A DNA stretch of 64,000 nucleotides from Formosa sp. L2A11 (GCF_009796865.1 NZ_CP047028.1:2046001-2110000), one strand, 5' to 3'; positions 37,102 to 46,081 are shown, counted from the stretch's first letter. Notes: a model not told the origin generated them from the letters alone. Made by a program: numbers and translations.

Positions 37102-38683
37102 ATGCAGGGAAAAAAGACATATCAAGAGAAGCTATTTAATCAATTTAGACTTAGCGAACGTGTGCCAGAAGCCAATTTCTACCGTCGGCTTCATACCGCT
37201 ATAGATCTTAATTTTCTTTATAAAACCACCAAAAAATTCTATGGATCAAGCGGACAAAAAAGCAGCGATTCCATTGTGTTTTTTAAACTTTGTTTAGTGG
37301 GCTATTTAGAAAATATAACTAGCCATCGCAAGCTTATTGCACATTGTAGCATGCGTTTGGATATATTGTATTTTTTAGGGTATGATATAGACGAAGAATT
37401 ACCGTGGCATTCTACCATTAGCCGTACACGACAATTATTTCCAGAAGACGTTTTTTGAATCTGTTTTTATAAAGGTTTTTGAACTATGTGTATCCGCAGG
37501 TATGGTCGCTGGACACTCGCAAACAATAGATTCTGCTCCTGTAAAAGCCAATGCTTCCATGGATACTTTAGAACTTAAAATTCCTGAAGAAGATTTAGAA
37601 GATCACCTACGTCAAATTCGTAACATTAGCAATCGAGACAAAAACAAACCTTTAAGGCAATCTAAAGAAAATAAAGCAGATAAAGCCCAACAAACATTAT
37701 CTGCATCTAACAAAGAATTACAAGCTATAAAAAGCCGTAATACAAAATGGGCAAAAGATCAAGATGCTCGCCCAGGAGCCGGTGCTAAAGGCAGTCGTTA
37801 TACGAGTAACAAAACACATTATAGTCCCACAGATCCTGACGCACGTATTAGTGTAAAACCCGGCAAAGCAAGAAAACTTAATTACCTTAGTCAGCTTACT
37901 GTAGATACAGCAAACCATGTTATAAGCGATATAAAAGCGTACCATGCAGACGGTAAAGACAGTCAGCAATTACCAGATATTGTTAAGCGTGTAAAACAAC
38001 GACTGTGGAAATCACAGCTTGTTTGAGAAAATTGTGTATCCGACACAGACTATAGTAGCGGTGAGAATTATGCGTTTCTAGAAGCTATAGGTTTAAAACG
38101 TTTTATACCCGCTCATGGCACTTATAAAGGTGGGCCAGATGGATTTACTTATGATAAGGACAAGGATCATTACACCTGTCCAGAAGGTAAAACCATACCG
38201 TTTAAAAAGGTGTTTGTTGAAAAAAAGAACAATACCAAAAAGAAGGAATATCGCGGATCAAAACAGCTGTGCATAGACTGTCCAATCCGCACAGCATGTT
38301 TAGGAAAATCAGCTCAAGAAAAGAAATTTACCGTTACGTATTATCGAGAGGAATACGAGCGGAATATAGCCCGAGTAGAAAGTAATCAAGGAGGCTATAT
38401 GAAAGAAAAACGGCAAAGTACCGTAGAACCCGTATTTGGCACCCTGACTCAGTTTATGGGGTTAAACAAGGTTAATACTATTGGTATCAAGCAAGCTAAT
38501 AAATGTATGCAACTCTCCGCTATTGCTTACAATCTCAAAAAATATATGAAATTTATTGAAAAACGTACTAAAAGCGATGCAAGAGTACTTGCGCTTTATT
38601 TTAGCCTCAAAAACACCCTCTATAAAGCTATTGATACGCTTTTAAGACCTTGTAAATCAACTATAATAAGAAACCATCTCTAA
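37102..38683 (+). pseudogene. IS1182-family transposase, frameshifted and with internal stop
   Basis: Three pieces of one protein. Piece 1 (37102-37458) is the N-terminal domain (YQEKLFNQFRLSERVP) and is cut by an extra T in the T6 run at 37451-37456. The other frame continues ESVFIKVFELCVSAGMVAGHSQTIDS. Piece 2 runs to TGA at 38024-38026 (KSQLV-stop-ENCVSDTDYSSGENY). The same frame then goes on to 38683 with CIDCPIRTACLGKSAQEKKF and RQSTVEPVFGTLTQFMG. Two independent lesions mean this copy cannot transpose by itself. Confidence 0.9.
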
Positions 38684-38706
38684 AGACGGTTTCTTATTAT
38701 AGTTGA
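38657..38706. terminator. Long perfect hairpin at the end of the IS1182-type element
   Basis: 19-bp perfect arms TCAACTATAATAAGAAACC / GGTTTCTTATTATAGTTGA, extended by a further five pairs after one mismatch to a CTAA loop. It overlaps the 3' end of the transposase region. No T-run. Confidence 0.6.
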
Positions 38707-38757
38707 ACTATGTATTATAGACTTGTGCAACGATTACCATTGTTGTGTGCTGTCTTA

Positions 38758-40437
38758 CTAACGACTGATTTCTTTAGCCCAATCACCTCTGTAAATTATT
38801 TTTTGGTCGTGAATTTGAAAAGTGAATTTACCATACCTAACAGATATTCCAGCCGATGCATTTACAACCCAGCTATTATCTGGGATAAAAAAGGAATTTT
38901 CTGATGTAATTATTTTTTTATCTAATTGATTTTTTATTGGAACCGAAACTTGTTGACCTACATCCCATCCTAGGTGTGTATTATAGCTTACAATTAAATC
39001 ACTAGTCAATTTAAAATTTTCATTGGTTACAATTTCGGTTTTTATACTTGCATTTTTGCTTTCGTTTAAATCTTTTTCAGGTGTGACTTCTATCGTTAAT
39101 TTGGGCAATTCAATAGCAGTTTTAGAAGCCAGAATTATAATAGATTCGTTTTTTACACTATTATCTTCACTATCAAAAAACTCAAAAGCAAGCTCCATTG
39201 CTTCCGTACCAACTGGATTAATTGTTAATTGATCTGCAAAATAACCTGCGTTTGTTATTTTTTTAGAATAGATAACTTCATCGCGGTTTTTCACAACTAC
39301 TTTTTTAATAGTCGCATCATTATAAAACTCTAAAGGTATCGTCGTTGTGTTGGTGTGTATTGTTTTGTTTTTAGGACTTATAATAAGCCCTTTCATATAA
39401 TCTCGCATGGCAAACCAAACAGGACGAGGTGAACCATATTTGTCGTTAACATCTTTATAACCCCAAAATCCAAACCATTCTTCTGGTTGGTCTTTATTGT
39501 GTATGCTTTTTTCTCCACCTTTCCACCAACCATCAGCATAATAAAATGGGCACATTCCTACAGCTCCAGCATCCATCAGATCTCGGTAATTAGAGACCAA
39601 TCCTTCACTTTGTTCTTTTAAAGTTCGTGAGCCAAAACTACCAAAGCCTCCTTTTGGTGATACTGAATGTCCAAATTCAGTAATTATAAATGGTTTATCT
39701 AATCCGTTTAATTCATTTAAACCTTTAATATAATCTCTAAATCCCATTGTTGCTGTTTGGCCTTCATTGTAGCCATAACAATTGTAAGCGTATACATCAA
39801 ACATACTTTCATCCATCCAATCGCTAATCATAGCATTTGCAGAAAGTGTAACTGGTACATTTGGATGATCTTTATGAATCATATCTACCATCATTTTCAT
39901 AAGGTCTTTAAACGCCTTGGCTGAAACTTTATGAATGTGATCTGTTTGAGGTTCGTTAATAACCAGATACGTAATTATACAATCATATTTTGGCGCATAT
40001 TTCAAGATATTTACCAGTTGTGTCTTGCAATGATTTATAAATTTAGGATCACTATAATCTTCTTCGGGATTAACTTCTAAGCCCATAATTAGTTTTAAAC
40101 CCGATTCTTGCACCAATTTTAATTGTGCTTCAGAAAATTGACTCCAAGTTCTTATTGTATTGTAACCTCCTTTTTTAATGTTATCGAGATCATATTTCAT
40201 TAACTCCAAATGATCGTTCTTTTCATCTTCATAAGGATGTTGTCCTGGTCGTGCACCTATTTCGTAACCGATGGCTTTTATAAAGAATTTCTCTCCATTA
40301 AGGTAGTACCAATTGTCTTTTAGTTCAATATTAGTTTCTGCTTCCTTTTGTTCAGTTTTAGACTTTTCCAGTTGAGAACAACCCAAAATCAGTTGAGTAA
40401 TACATAGAATGAGTATTAATGTTAAATTTTGTTTCAT
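38758..40437 (-). CDS. Lipoprotein glycoside hydrolase (clan A-like TIM barrel)
   Basis: 559 residues. Signal peptide with lipobox LILGC, lipidated Cys20, so probably membrane-anchored in the periplasm or at the surface. TIM barrel (about 40-370) with acid/base Glu162 in VINEPQ and nucleophile Glu254 in ITEFGHS, the clan GH-A pattern, resembling GH2-type catalytic domains and beta-glucan-active enzymes. Residues about 375-555 are two beta-rich modules. The substrate is not evident and there is no SusCD pair nearby. It sits between the dead IS1182 element and the intron. Confidence 0.8.
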   Translation of the reverse strand: MKQNLTLILILCITQLILGCSQLEKSKTEQKEAETNIELKDNWYYLNGEKFFIKAIGYEIGARPGQHPYEDEKNDHLELMKYDLDNIKKGGYNTIRTWSQFSEAQLKLVQESGLKLIMGLEVNPEEDYSDPKFINHCKTQLVNILKYAPKYDCIITYLVINEPQTDHIHKVSAKAFKDLMKMMVDMIHKDHPNVPVTLSANAMISDWMDESMFDVYAYNCYGYNEGQTATMGFRDYIKGLNELNGLDKPFIITEFGHSVSPKGGFGSFGSRTLKEQSEGLVSNYRDLMDAGAVGMCPFYYADGWWKGGEKSIHNKDQPEEWFGFWGYKDVNDKYGSPRPVWFAMRDYMKGLIISPKNKTIHTNTTTIPLEFYNDATIKKVVVKNRDEVIYSKKITNAGYFADQLTINPVGTEAMELAFEFFDSEDNSVKNESIIILASKTAIELPKLTIEVTPEKDLNESKNASIKTEIVTNENFKLTSDLIVSYNTHLGWDVGQQVSVPIKNQLDKKIITSENSFFIPDNSWVVNASAGISVRYGKFTFQIHDQKIIYRGDWAKEISR

Positions 40438-40455
40438 TTATTCTGTTTTTTGATT

Positions 40456-40582
40456 GCACACAACGGCTCGAATATGCGTAGTGCGGAATTTCAAGACACT
40501 TCACTATTAAACCACTACTTTGTTTGTTAAATGCTGTAATGTTCAAATTCACCATATCCCCCGCATTACGTATATTTATTGT
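40456..40582. repeat. Large imperfect palindrome (attC-like) interrupted at its right end by the intron
   Basis: Left arm ATATGCGTAGTGCGG (40472-40486) pairs with right arm CCGCATTACGTATAT (40561-40575), 13/15. Inner GAATTT/AAATTC also pair. Outer GCACACAAC (40456) matches the TTGT...GTGC side. Total span is about 130 bases. The group II intron begins at 40583 inside the right outer arm. Confidence 0.6.
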
Positions 40583-41178
40583 GTGTGCCCAGCATGGGCA
40601 TCTTTTGATTTACCGAAAGGTAAATAATTAATCTATAGGGTGCAAGTCCCTTATGCGCAGGAGTAACGTTCTGAAGCATTAGTAAGTCGCAAGGGTGAAA
40701 ACCGTGAGGTTTTATCAGAAGGAAGCGGAACTACAAAACTCGGTACTGACGAACAGAAATCGTATACAGAGGCATATTTACTCGGGTAAGTAACCACATC
40801 ATTGTAACGCCCCAAGATTAACAAAAGGGTAAGTATGTAGATACGGCAGGAATTGAGGGAAAGAAGATGCCATTACCTGGGGAGGTCTCCAAAACTACGA
40901 GTTGGTTATTTGGAGAAGTCAGCAGAGGTCATAGTACTTACAGGAAACGAGCAGAGGCAATACCTCCGATGGACTCACAAGTAGAGAAGGACTGAACGTA
41001 ATTCTCTTCAAAATTCGCATAGGAGCCCTAGTGGTAGCCTATGCTTAAACTAGAAGATAGTGCCAAGGGTGAAAAGAGCTTTGGTGTGATGATTTACGAA
41101 CCGCCGTATACGAGACCCGTACGTACGGTGGTGTGAGGGGTGCACTCCGTCATTTGATGGCGGAGCCATCCACTCGAT
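40583..41178 (+). mobile_element. Group II intron, full length but without reverse transcriptase
   Basis: Begins GTGTGCCCAGCATGGGC, the 5' GUGYG boundary and first hairpin of bacterial group II introns, then GGGTGCAAGTCCC in domain I. Domain V is at about 41099-41134 (GAACCGCCGTA...TACGGTGGT), followed by domain VI, ending CTCGAT (AY end). Only about 596 bases. A 45-codon frame from ATG at 40868 (MPLPGEVSKTT, then EVSRGHST, to TGA at 41003) looks like the stub of the lost intron protein reading frame in domain IV. Confidence 0.82.
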
Positions 41179-41179
41179 T

Positions 41180-41301
41180 ATGTGCTGTGCTTGTTCCACT
41201 CTTCAATTGCATTATTATACTTGTCGATTTTTAATTCAATCAGATTGCCTAAATGAGCAATAATCTCTTTTTGATTTTTTGCTCCGACTGTCATTAGTTT
41301 A
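41180..41301 (-). pseudogene. 3' fragment of a gene cut by the IS3 element
   Basis: Frame coming out of the IS3 left end reads KLMTVGAKNQKEIIAHLG then NLIELKIDKYNNAIEEWNKHST-stop. The stop codon is completed at the palindrome edge once the intron is removed. The 5' part is not found beyond the IS. The family is not recognised. Confidence 0.45.
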
Positions 41302-41356
41302 GCCCCCAATAAGATCGGAGTGATATTTTAAATTTCAAAATTAATATATTTGAGAT

Positions 41357-41668
41357 ATGAAATATAAGAAATGGACCTTAGATCAGAAGTTAGAAATTCT
41401 CTCCAGTTCAGAAGCGATAGGTATCGTAGAAACCTGTCGTAAATACGGAGTTAGTACGGGTACTTTTTATAGTTGGAAGAAGAAACATGAGAGCCAAGGA
41501 GAAGCCGGCTTAAAAGTCACTTATGATACTAAAAGTAAAGAACATAAACAGGCAGAAGAAGAAAATAGAATACTACGTAAGCTTCTAAGCAACAAGGAAA
41601 TTGAATTGGAAGTACAACGGGAACTTTTAAAAAAAAAGTTTGGGACGTCCGATCCAAGAAAGATTTAG
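41357..41668 (+). CDS. IS3-family transposase OrfA
   Basis: 103 residues. Helix-turn-helix (WTLDQKLEILSSSEAIGIVETCRKYGVSTGTFYSWKKK) then a glutamate-rich coil (AEEENRILRKLLSNKEIELEVQRELLKKK). It ends 30 bases after the slippery run. Confidence 0.92.
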   Translation: MKYKKWTLDQKLEILSSSEAIGIVETCRKYGVSTGTFYSWKKKHESQGEAGLKVTYDTKSKEHKQAEEENRILRKLLSNKEIELEVQRELLKKKFGTSDPRKI

Positions 41669-41718
41669 TAAATGCTATTTATAGTAAACATAAAATTAGT
41701 AAAACCAACATAATTAAT

Positions 41719-42564
41719 ATGGTAGGGATGGTTCATAGTAGCTATTACCGTACTCCAAGTTTCGGAAAAAAAGGTAATACTCCTAGTAAGCTCACCTATC
41801 ATAAATCTAGAGGCTGGGTTAATCAAGACGCTGTTATTGCTTCTATAAAAGAGATTTTAAGTCATGAATTTATAGATTGTGGTTACCGATTAATGACTTC
41901 TTACTTGAAAAAAGAAGCATACGTGATTAATCATAAAAAGCTCTATAGAATTATGAAAGAACAGGGCATGCTAAAACTAGAGAATCGGATAAACAGAAGT
42001 GGTTCTGGGCGTAAATTTGTAAAATTCAGAAAAGTAAACACCTCTAGACCAATGGAATGTTTAGAGATGGATATAAAGACGGTATGGGTTCCTAGTGTGG
42101 GTAAAAACGCTTATTTATTATCCATCATAGACGTACATACTCGTAGAATATTAAAAGACTATTTTTCTTTTTCTATTAAACAGGATAAGGTGATAGCGTT
42201 TTTATCAGAGTTGTTTGCAGAATACCAATACCCTAATAATGTTGTTATTAGAAGTGACAACGGTAGCCAGTTTATTGCAAATAATGTACGTGAATATCTT
42301 GGGCTAATTGGGGTTCAGCAAGAATTTACACATATAGCCACACCAGAAGAAAATGCGCATATAGAAGCCTATCATGGAATACTAAAAAAAGAAATTTTTC
42401 AAAAAGTTGATTATCGATATTTTGGGCAAATTGAACAAATCTTAAAAAGGTATGTGACTTTTTATAATAATACTAGGCTACATGGGCTCTTAGGACGAAT
42501 TACACCAATGGAAAAATGGGACGCTGATAAACACCTCATTTTAATGAAAAAATTAACAGCTTAA
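41719..42564 (+). CDS. IS3-family transposase OrfB (DDE domain)
   Basis: 281 residues from the first ATG. The frame is open upstream as KKVWDVRSKKDLVNAIYSKHKISKTNIIN, back to the A9-G run, so the product is probably an OrfAB fusion by -1 frameshift. Catalytic residues in LEMDIKTVWV, IRSDNGSQF and NAHIEAYHGILKKE are intact. Confidence 0.92.
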   Translation: MVGMVHSSYYRTPSFGKKGNTPSKLTYHKSRGWVNQDAVIASIKEILSHEFIDCGYRLMTSYLKKEAYVINHKKLYRIMKEQGMLKLENRINRSGSGRKFVKFRKVNTSRPMECLEMDIKTVWVPSVGKNAYLLSIIDVHTRRILKDYFSFSIKQDKVIAFLSELFAEYQYPNNVVIRSDNGSQFIANNVREYLGLIGVQQEFTHIATPEENAHIEAYHGILKKEIFQKVDYRYFGQIEQILKRYVTFYNNTRLHGLLGRITPMEKWDADKHLILMKKLTA

Positions 42565-42673
42565 GCAATAATCGAAATTTAAAAGATTACTCTTGTTTTA
42601 TAGGGGTCAAAACAAATTCAGCTTAACATTCGATATTTTAAATTCCGATTTTAGGTTAAATATTAATTCGGAA

Positions 42674-42865
42674 TTATACTTTAGTTTTATTTTTTTTAAA
42701 ATAATCATAACTAATTCCAATTAAGACTAAAACCCAAACTAATCGATAAATCCAAATGTTCATTTCAATTCCAAATATTTGTTCAGTTTCTGAATATTTC
42801 CAAAAGCTATAAATAATATTTGTTAAGGATAAAAGTCCTACGAGTATTAATGTTAGTTTGTTCAT
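42674..42865 (-). CDS. Small two-helix membrane protein
   Basis: 63 residues: helix 1 about 4-22 (LTLILVGLLSLTNIIYSFW), helix 2 about 37-55 (IWIYRLVWVLVLIGISYDYF), basic C-terminus. Family unknown. It follows repeat copy B in the same arrangement as SIR2 follows copy A. A short AATTCCGA dyad lies just past the stop. Confidence 0.5.
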   Translation of the reverse strand: MNKLTLILVGLLSLTNIIYSFWKYSETEQIFGIEMNIWIYRLVWVLVLIGISYDYFKKNKTKV

Positions 42866-42921
42866 TTTATTTGTTTTTTTAGGTTGTTCTTTTCAGTTTT
42901 GAATGCGTTCCGCTAATGAAT

Positions 42922-43047
42922 GGCAACTCCTAATATTCCAAATAAACATAAGTTTATCCCGTTAAGAAGCTTATTAAATTAAGAAGCTTAAAAATAAAAT
43001 AATTCAGTGAAATTAATTTACGGGTAAACCGTAATTGTGCAAATTAG
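42922..43047. repeat. Direct repeat copy B (126 bp)
   Basis: Partner of 34293-34416 (about 85% identity, same orientation). Placed between the deoD 3' end and the small membrane protein start. It contains an internal local duplication of TTAAGAAGCTTA. Confidence 0.8.
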
Positions 43048-43097
43048 TTTAGGGAAAAGAGAAGTGTGTAGAGAAGAAAGCGTGGTAAGAGAAGTGT

Positions 43098-43127
43098 AAG
43101 CGCAGCGATTATTTCACTGCGCTTTTT
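43098..43127 (+). terminator. Hairpin with T-run facing deoD
   Basis: AAGCGCAG/CTGCGCTT with an 11-base loop followed by TTT on the plus strand. It would stop transcripts entering deoD antisense from the accessory region. On the minus strand it is not followed by T. Confidence 0.55.
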
Positions 43128-43134
43128 ATGTGTG

Positions 43135-43830
43135 TTATGCCAAGTCTAAGGCAATTTCAATCATGTCTTTAAAAGTGGTTTCACGTTCTTTAGCTGTAGT
43201 GCGTTCGCCTGTAACTAAAGAGTCTGAAATGGTAAGTATAGACAGGGCATTTACATTATGTTTTGCTGCGATGGTGTATAATCCGGCAGCTTCCATTTCT
43301 ACACAAAGCACACCAAAGTCTGCCCATTGTTTATAAGAGTCGAAACTATCTGCGTAAAACTCGTCGCTAGATAAAACATTTCCTGCTTTTATTGGTACTT
43401 GCTTGTCGTTGGCACTTTTTGTAGCTTTCTGGAACAGTTCAAAACTTGCTGTTGGTGCAAAGTCTGCGCCGTTAAATCTGGTTTTATTAATTCCTGAAGA
43501 CGATGCTGCCATGGCAATTACAATATCGCGAATTTTTACATGTTCTTGGTAAGAACCAGCGGTACCAACACGTATTAAATTTTTAACGCCATAATCTTTA
43601 ATTAATTCGCGACTATAAATAGATATACTCGGAATTCCCATACCTGTTCCCATTACAGAAATGCGTTTACCATTATATGTTCCTGTGTATCCAAACATAT
43701 TTCTAACGGTGTTAAAACACACGGGGCTTTCTAAATATGTTTCGGCAATCCATTTGGCACGTAATGGGTCTCCAGGTAATAAAATGGTTTCTGCAATTTC
43801 TCCTTTTTTGGCTTCAATATGTAAACTCAT
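43135..43830 (-). CDS. deoD: Purine-nucleoside phosphorylase (DeoD type)
   Basis: 231 residues, hexameric DeoD family. Phosphorolysis of (deoxy)nucleosides to base and (deoxy)ribose-1-phosphate. [15 protein letters not shown] phosphate loop, [20 protein letters not shown] and VEMEAAGLY (substrate Glu) are all present. It follows deoC by 43 bases on the same strand: a nucleoside salvage pair. Confidence 0.95.
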   Translation of the reverse strand: MSLHIEAKKGEIAETILLPGDPLRAKWIAETYLESPVCFNTVRNMFGYTGTYNGKRISVMGTGMGIPSISIYSRELIKDYGVKNLIRVGTAGSYQEHVKIRDIVIAMAASSSGINKTRFNGADFAPTASFELFQKATKSANDKQVPIKAGNVLSSDEFYADSFDSYKQWADFGVLCVEMEAAGLYTIAAKHNVNALSILTISDSLVTGERTTAKERETTFKDMIEIALDLA

Positions 43831-43873
43831 GTATTAAAAAATTTTATTAAGAATAATGTAACGAAATAATAAA

Positions 43874-44530
43874 TTATAGTTGTGCGTTGTAAGCTTCTAC
43901 AATTTCAACTCCTGCCGATGCTCCTATACGGTCTGCTCCGGCTTCAATAAATTTTAAAGCAGTTTCTAAATTTCTAATTCCGCCAGAGGCTTTTACTTTT
44001 GCTTGTCCGTTGGCTGTTTTTTTCATAAGTTTTACAGCATCAATTGTTGCGCCGCTAGAAGAAAATCCGGTAGATGTTTTTATAAAATCAGCTTTTGCTT
44101 TAAGGCAAAGTTCGCTAGCTTTAATAATTTCGGCATCTGTTAGTTCGCTAATTTCAAGAATAACTTTTAAGGTTACATCTCCCATACAGGATTTTACAGC
44201 TTTAACATCGTTATAAACAAAGTCAAAATTTTCACCACGTAACATGCCAACATTTAAAACCATGTCTATTTCTTGTGCGCCTTGTTCTATCGCTTTTTTT
44301 GTTTCAAAAACTTTGGTGTCTGTAGTTACAGCACCTAAAGGAAATCCTATTGTTGTACACACTTTTACATCTGTTCCTTTTAAAAATGGAGTTACAAAAG
44401 GCACGTAAAAACTGTTTACACAAACAGAATAGAATTGATATTTTATGGCTTCTTCGCACAGCGTTTTAATGTCGTTTTCTGTCGCCGAAGATTTTAGAAG
44501 TGTATGGTCTATATATTTTGCGATATTCAT
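43874..44530 (-). CDS. deoC: Deoxyribose-phosphate aldolase
   Basis: 218 residues. Cleaves deoxyribose-5-phosphate to acetaldehyde and glyceraldehyde-3-phosphate. IDHTLLKSSAT start, EIDMVLNVG, the Schiff-base Lys151 in DFIKTSTGF, and KASGGIRN. First gene of the deoC-deoD unit. Confidence 0.96.
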   Translation of the reverse strand: MNIAKYIDHTLLKSSATENDIKTLCEEAIKYQFYSVCVNSFYVPFVTPFLKGTDVKVCTTIGFPLGAVTTDTKVFETKKAIEQGAQEIDMVLNVGMLRGENFDFVYNDVKAVKSCMGDVTLKVILEISELTDAEIIKASELCLKAKADFIKTSTGFSSSGATIDAVKLMKKTANGQAKVKASGGIRNLETALKFIEAGADRIGASAGVEIVEAYNAQL

Positions 44531-44784
44531 AATTACAATGATTTGAAAATTTAATCAAGTAAAAATACAACGAACCATAGGCAATAAAAATTATTTTGAT
44601 GATTAAATCGCTGGATATTTAACTTTCTTTTGCTGAATATAAAAATATAGTAGAAATAAATAATAATAATAGAATGTGTAGTTAAAACACACTTTTATAA
44701 GGGGTTTTATGTGTCTTGTTTTTTAGTACCGTTTCTCTTTGTTTTAAACGGGTATGCTGTAATAAGTTAATTGTATGTGGTTTG

Positions 44785-45486
44785 CTAGTGCGTAGATTTA
44801 CTTGGCGTTCCGTACAGATGAACAATTTCTAGAAAAGGAGAACGCGACATGCCTCCGGGATTTAAACCGGGCTTTCCTTCGGGGATGGGGTAGTGTAAGT
44901 TGCTAAAATAAGTCTCCCAAATGGCATAGGTTTGCTTCGTGTTTGGTGCTATAAATGTCATGGGATACTCTTTAAAAATAGCTTGATTATTATTAGCATT
45001 TTTAAAAGCGAGGTGAATTAATTCTGAACAATAATAACTGTCATTATTTATATCAAAATACGAATCGTATTGCGCATTTTTTTTAGAATTAATAAAAGCA
45101 ATGGCTTTAGGAATGAGGTGTGTAAATTCGGGTTTTAACCGCTCTACAATTACTTTAGGTTTATTTAGAGAATCCTGACTTCTGCTTAAAAAGTCTTCTA
45201 ATGGTGTTAGAATTACGCCTTCAGAAACGGCTTCCATTATTTTTAATTTTCCATCTTTATCTTTTATTACCAATCCAACATGCGAAAAATTATAATCGTT
45301 TACACCTTGGGTTACGGCTTCTATCGCTTCGCAAAATGGGCCGCAATCTACATCTTGAAATAATAAATCGCCTTCTTGTAATTTAAAATCAGATCCAGAA
45401 TGGCAACTATAAAGTAGTAAAGATAATGTGATGTAGGTTAGTGTTTTGAGTACGTTTTTCATGAGCATTGGTTTGGTTGTTTTCAA
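44785..45486 (-). CDS. YiiX-like permuted papain/NlpC-type lipoprotein
   Basis: 233 residues. Lipoprotein signal (LSLLLYSC). The YiiX/YebB-like permuted NlpC/P60 fold has GDLLFQDVDCGPF near the start, NDYNFSHVGLVI (His) in the middle and the catalytic-Cys strand NDSYYCSELIHLAF. Likely a hydrolase acting in the envelope on peptides, amides or lipid-linked groups. Inner starts at 45468 or 45462 are possible. The 254-base gap before deoC holds an imperfect TACCGTTT/AAACGGGTA hairpin only. Confidence 0.85.
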   Translation of the reverse strand: MKTTKPMLMKNVLKTLTYITLSLLLYSCHSGSDFKLQEGDLLFQDVDCGPFCEAIEAVTQGVNDYNFSHVGLVIKDKDGKLKIMEAVSEGVILTPLEDFLSRSQDSLNKPKVIVERLKPEFTHLIPKAIAFINSKKNAQYDSYFDINNDSYYCSELIHLAFKNANNNQAIFKEYPMTFIAPNTKQTYAIWETYFSNLHYPIPEGKPGLNPGGMSRSPFLEIVHLYGTPSKSTH

Positions 45487-45553
45487 ATATATGTAGAAAA
45501 TATATTTATACGAAACAGATGTTTGTTCTGAGGGAAAGTGTAAAGGCTTTTTT

Positions 45554-45561
45554 TATCTTTG
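45554..45561 (+). promoter_or_regulatory. -7 element of apt, leaderless candidate
   Basis: TATCTTTG ends 4 bases before the apt ATG at 45566, so transcription would start at or inside the start codon. Confidence 0.5.
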
Positions 45562-45565
45562 CTAA

Positions 45566-46081
45566 ATGAAATCAATAGCACCATTTATTCGCGACATTAA
45601 CGATTTTCCTAAGCCCGGAATTGTTTTTAAAGATTTAACACCTTTGTTAAATAACCATGAAGCTACAAATTTATGTTTACAAGAATTATTAAAATTAGTA
45701 GGCAACCAATCTATAGATAAAGTTGTAGGTATGGAAGCTAGAGGGTTTTTCTTTGGGACTTTAATTGCTCAATCTTTAAAAGCAGGGTTTGTGCCGGTAA
45801 GAAAGCCTGGTAAATTACCTTACAATACACTGTCTGAAACCTATGCATTAGAATATGGTAGTGATGTTTTAGAGATTCATGAAGATGCCATAAAACCTGG
45901 AGATCGTGTTTTAATTCACGACGATGTGTTAGCAACAGGTGGTACTGCGGCAGCTGTTTGTAAGTTAGTAGAACGTTTAGGAGGAGAAATTGTACAGTGT
46001 AATTTTATAATGGAATTGGAATTCTTAAATGGTCGCGAGCGCTTAAAAAGTAATACTGTAACTTCTATTTTAAAATATTAA
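45566..46081 (+). CDS. apt: Adenine phosphoribosyltransferase
   Basis: 171 residues. Salvages adenine with PRPP to AMP. The PRPP motif VLIHDDVLATGGTAAA and the upstream GMEARGFFFG are canonical. Single gene with its own promoter, convergent with the bestrophin gene through a shared terminator. Confidence 0.96.
   Translation: MKSIAPFIRDINDFPKPGIVFKDLTPLLNNHEATNLCLQELLKLVGNQSIDKVVGMEARGFFFGTLIAQSLKAGFVPVRKPGKLPYNTLSETYALEYGSDVLEIHEDAIKPGDRVLIHDDVLATGGTAAAVCKLVERLGGEIVQCNFIMELEFLNGRERLKSNTVTSILKY

Larger units (their letters stand above)
37034..38734 (+). mobile_element. IS1182-type insertion sequence, inactivated
   Basis: Terminal inverted repeats GTTGCACAAGT (37035) and ACTTGTGCAAC (38721-38731). 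TACC stands outside both ends (37030-37033, 38735-38738), a possible 4-bp target duplication. The transposase inside is broken twice. A long hairpin lies at 38657-38706. Confidence 0.75.
41302..42608 (+). mobile_element. IS3-family insertion sequence, second type, complete
   Basis: About 1.3 kb. Imperfect inverted ends: left GCCCCCAATAAGATCGGAGT and right, read inward, GACCCCTATAAAACAAGAGT, continuing to a shared TTTTAAATTTC (about 26/35 in total). orfA and orfB are joined by an A9-G slippery run at about 41629-41638. It differs in sequence and ends from the IS3 element at 31153. Confidence 0.82.

Noticed and set aside
40868-41005. 45-codon frame inside the intron as a real gene
   Set aside because: It lies in ribozyme sequence and resembles only the start of intron reverse-transcriptase frames; probably a stub, not a functional product.
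32427-41178. CRISPR or phage remnant as explanation for the repeated block
   Set aside because: Only two long copies, with clear group II intron domain V/VI; no spacers and no phage genes.
44728-44757. TACCGTTT/AAACGGGTA hairpin as terminator of the YiiX-like gene
   Set aside because: No T-run on the relevant strand and an imperfect stem.
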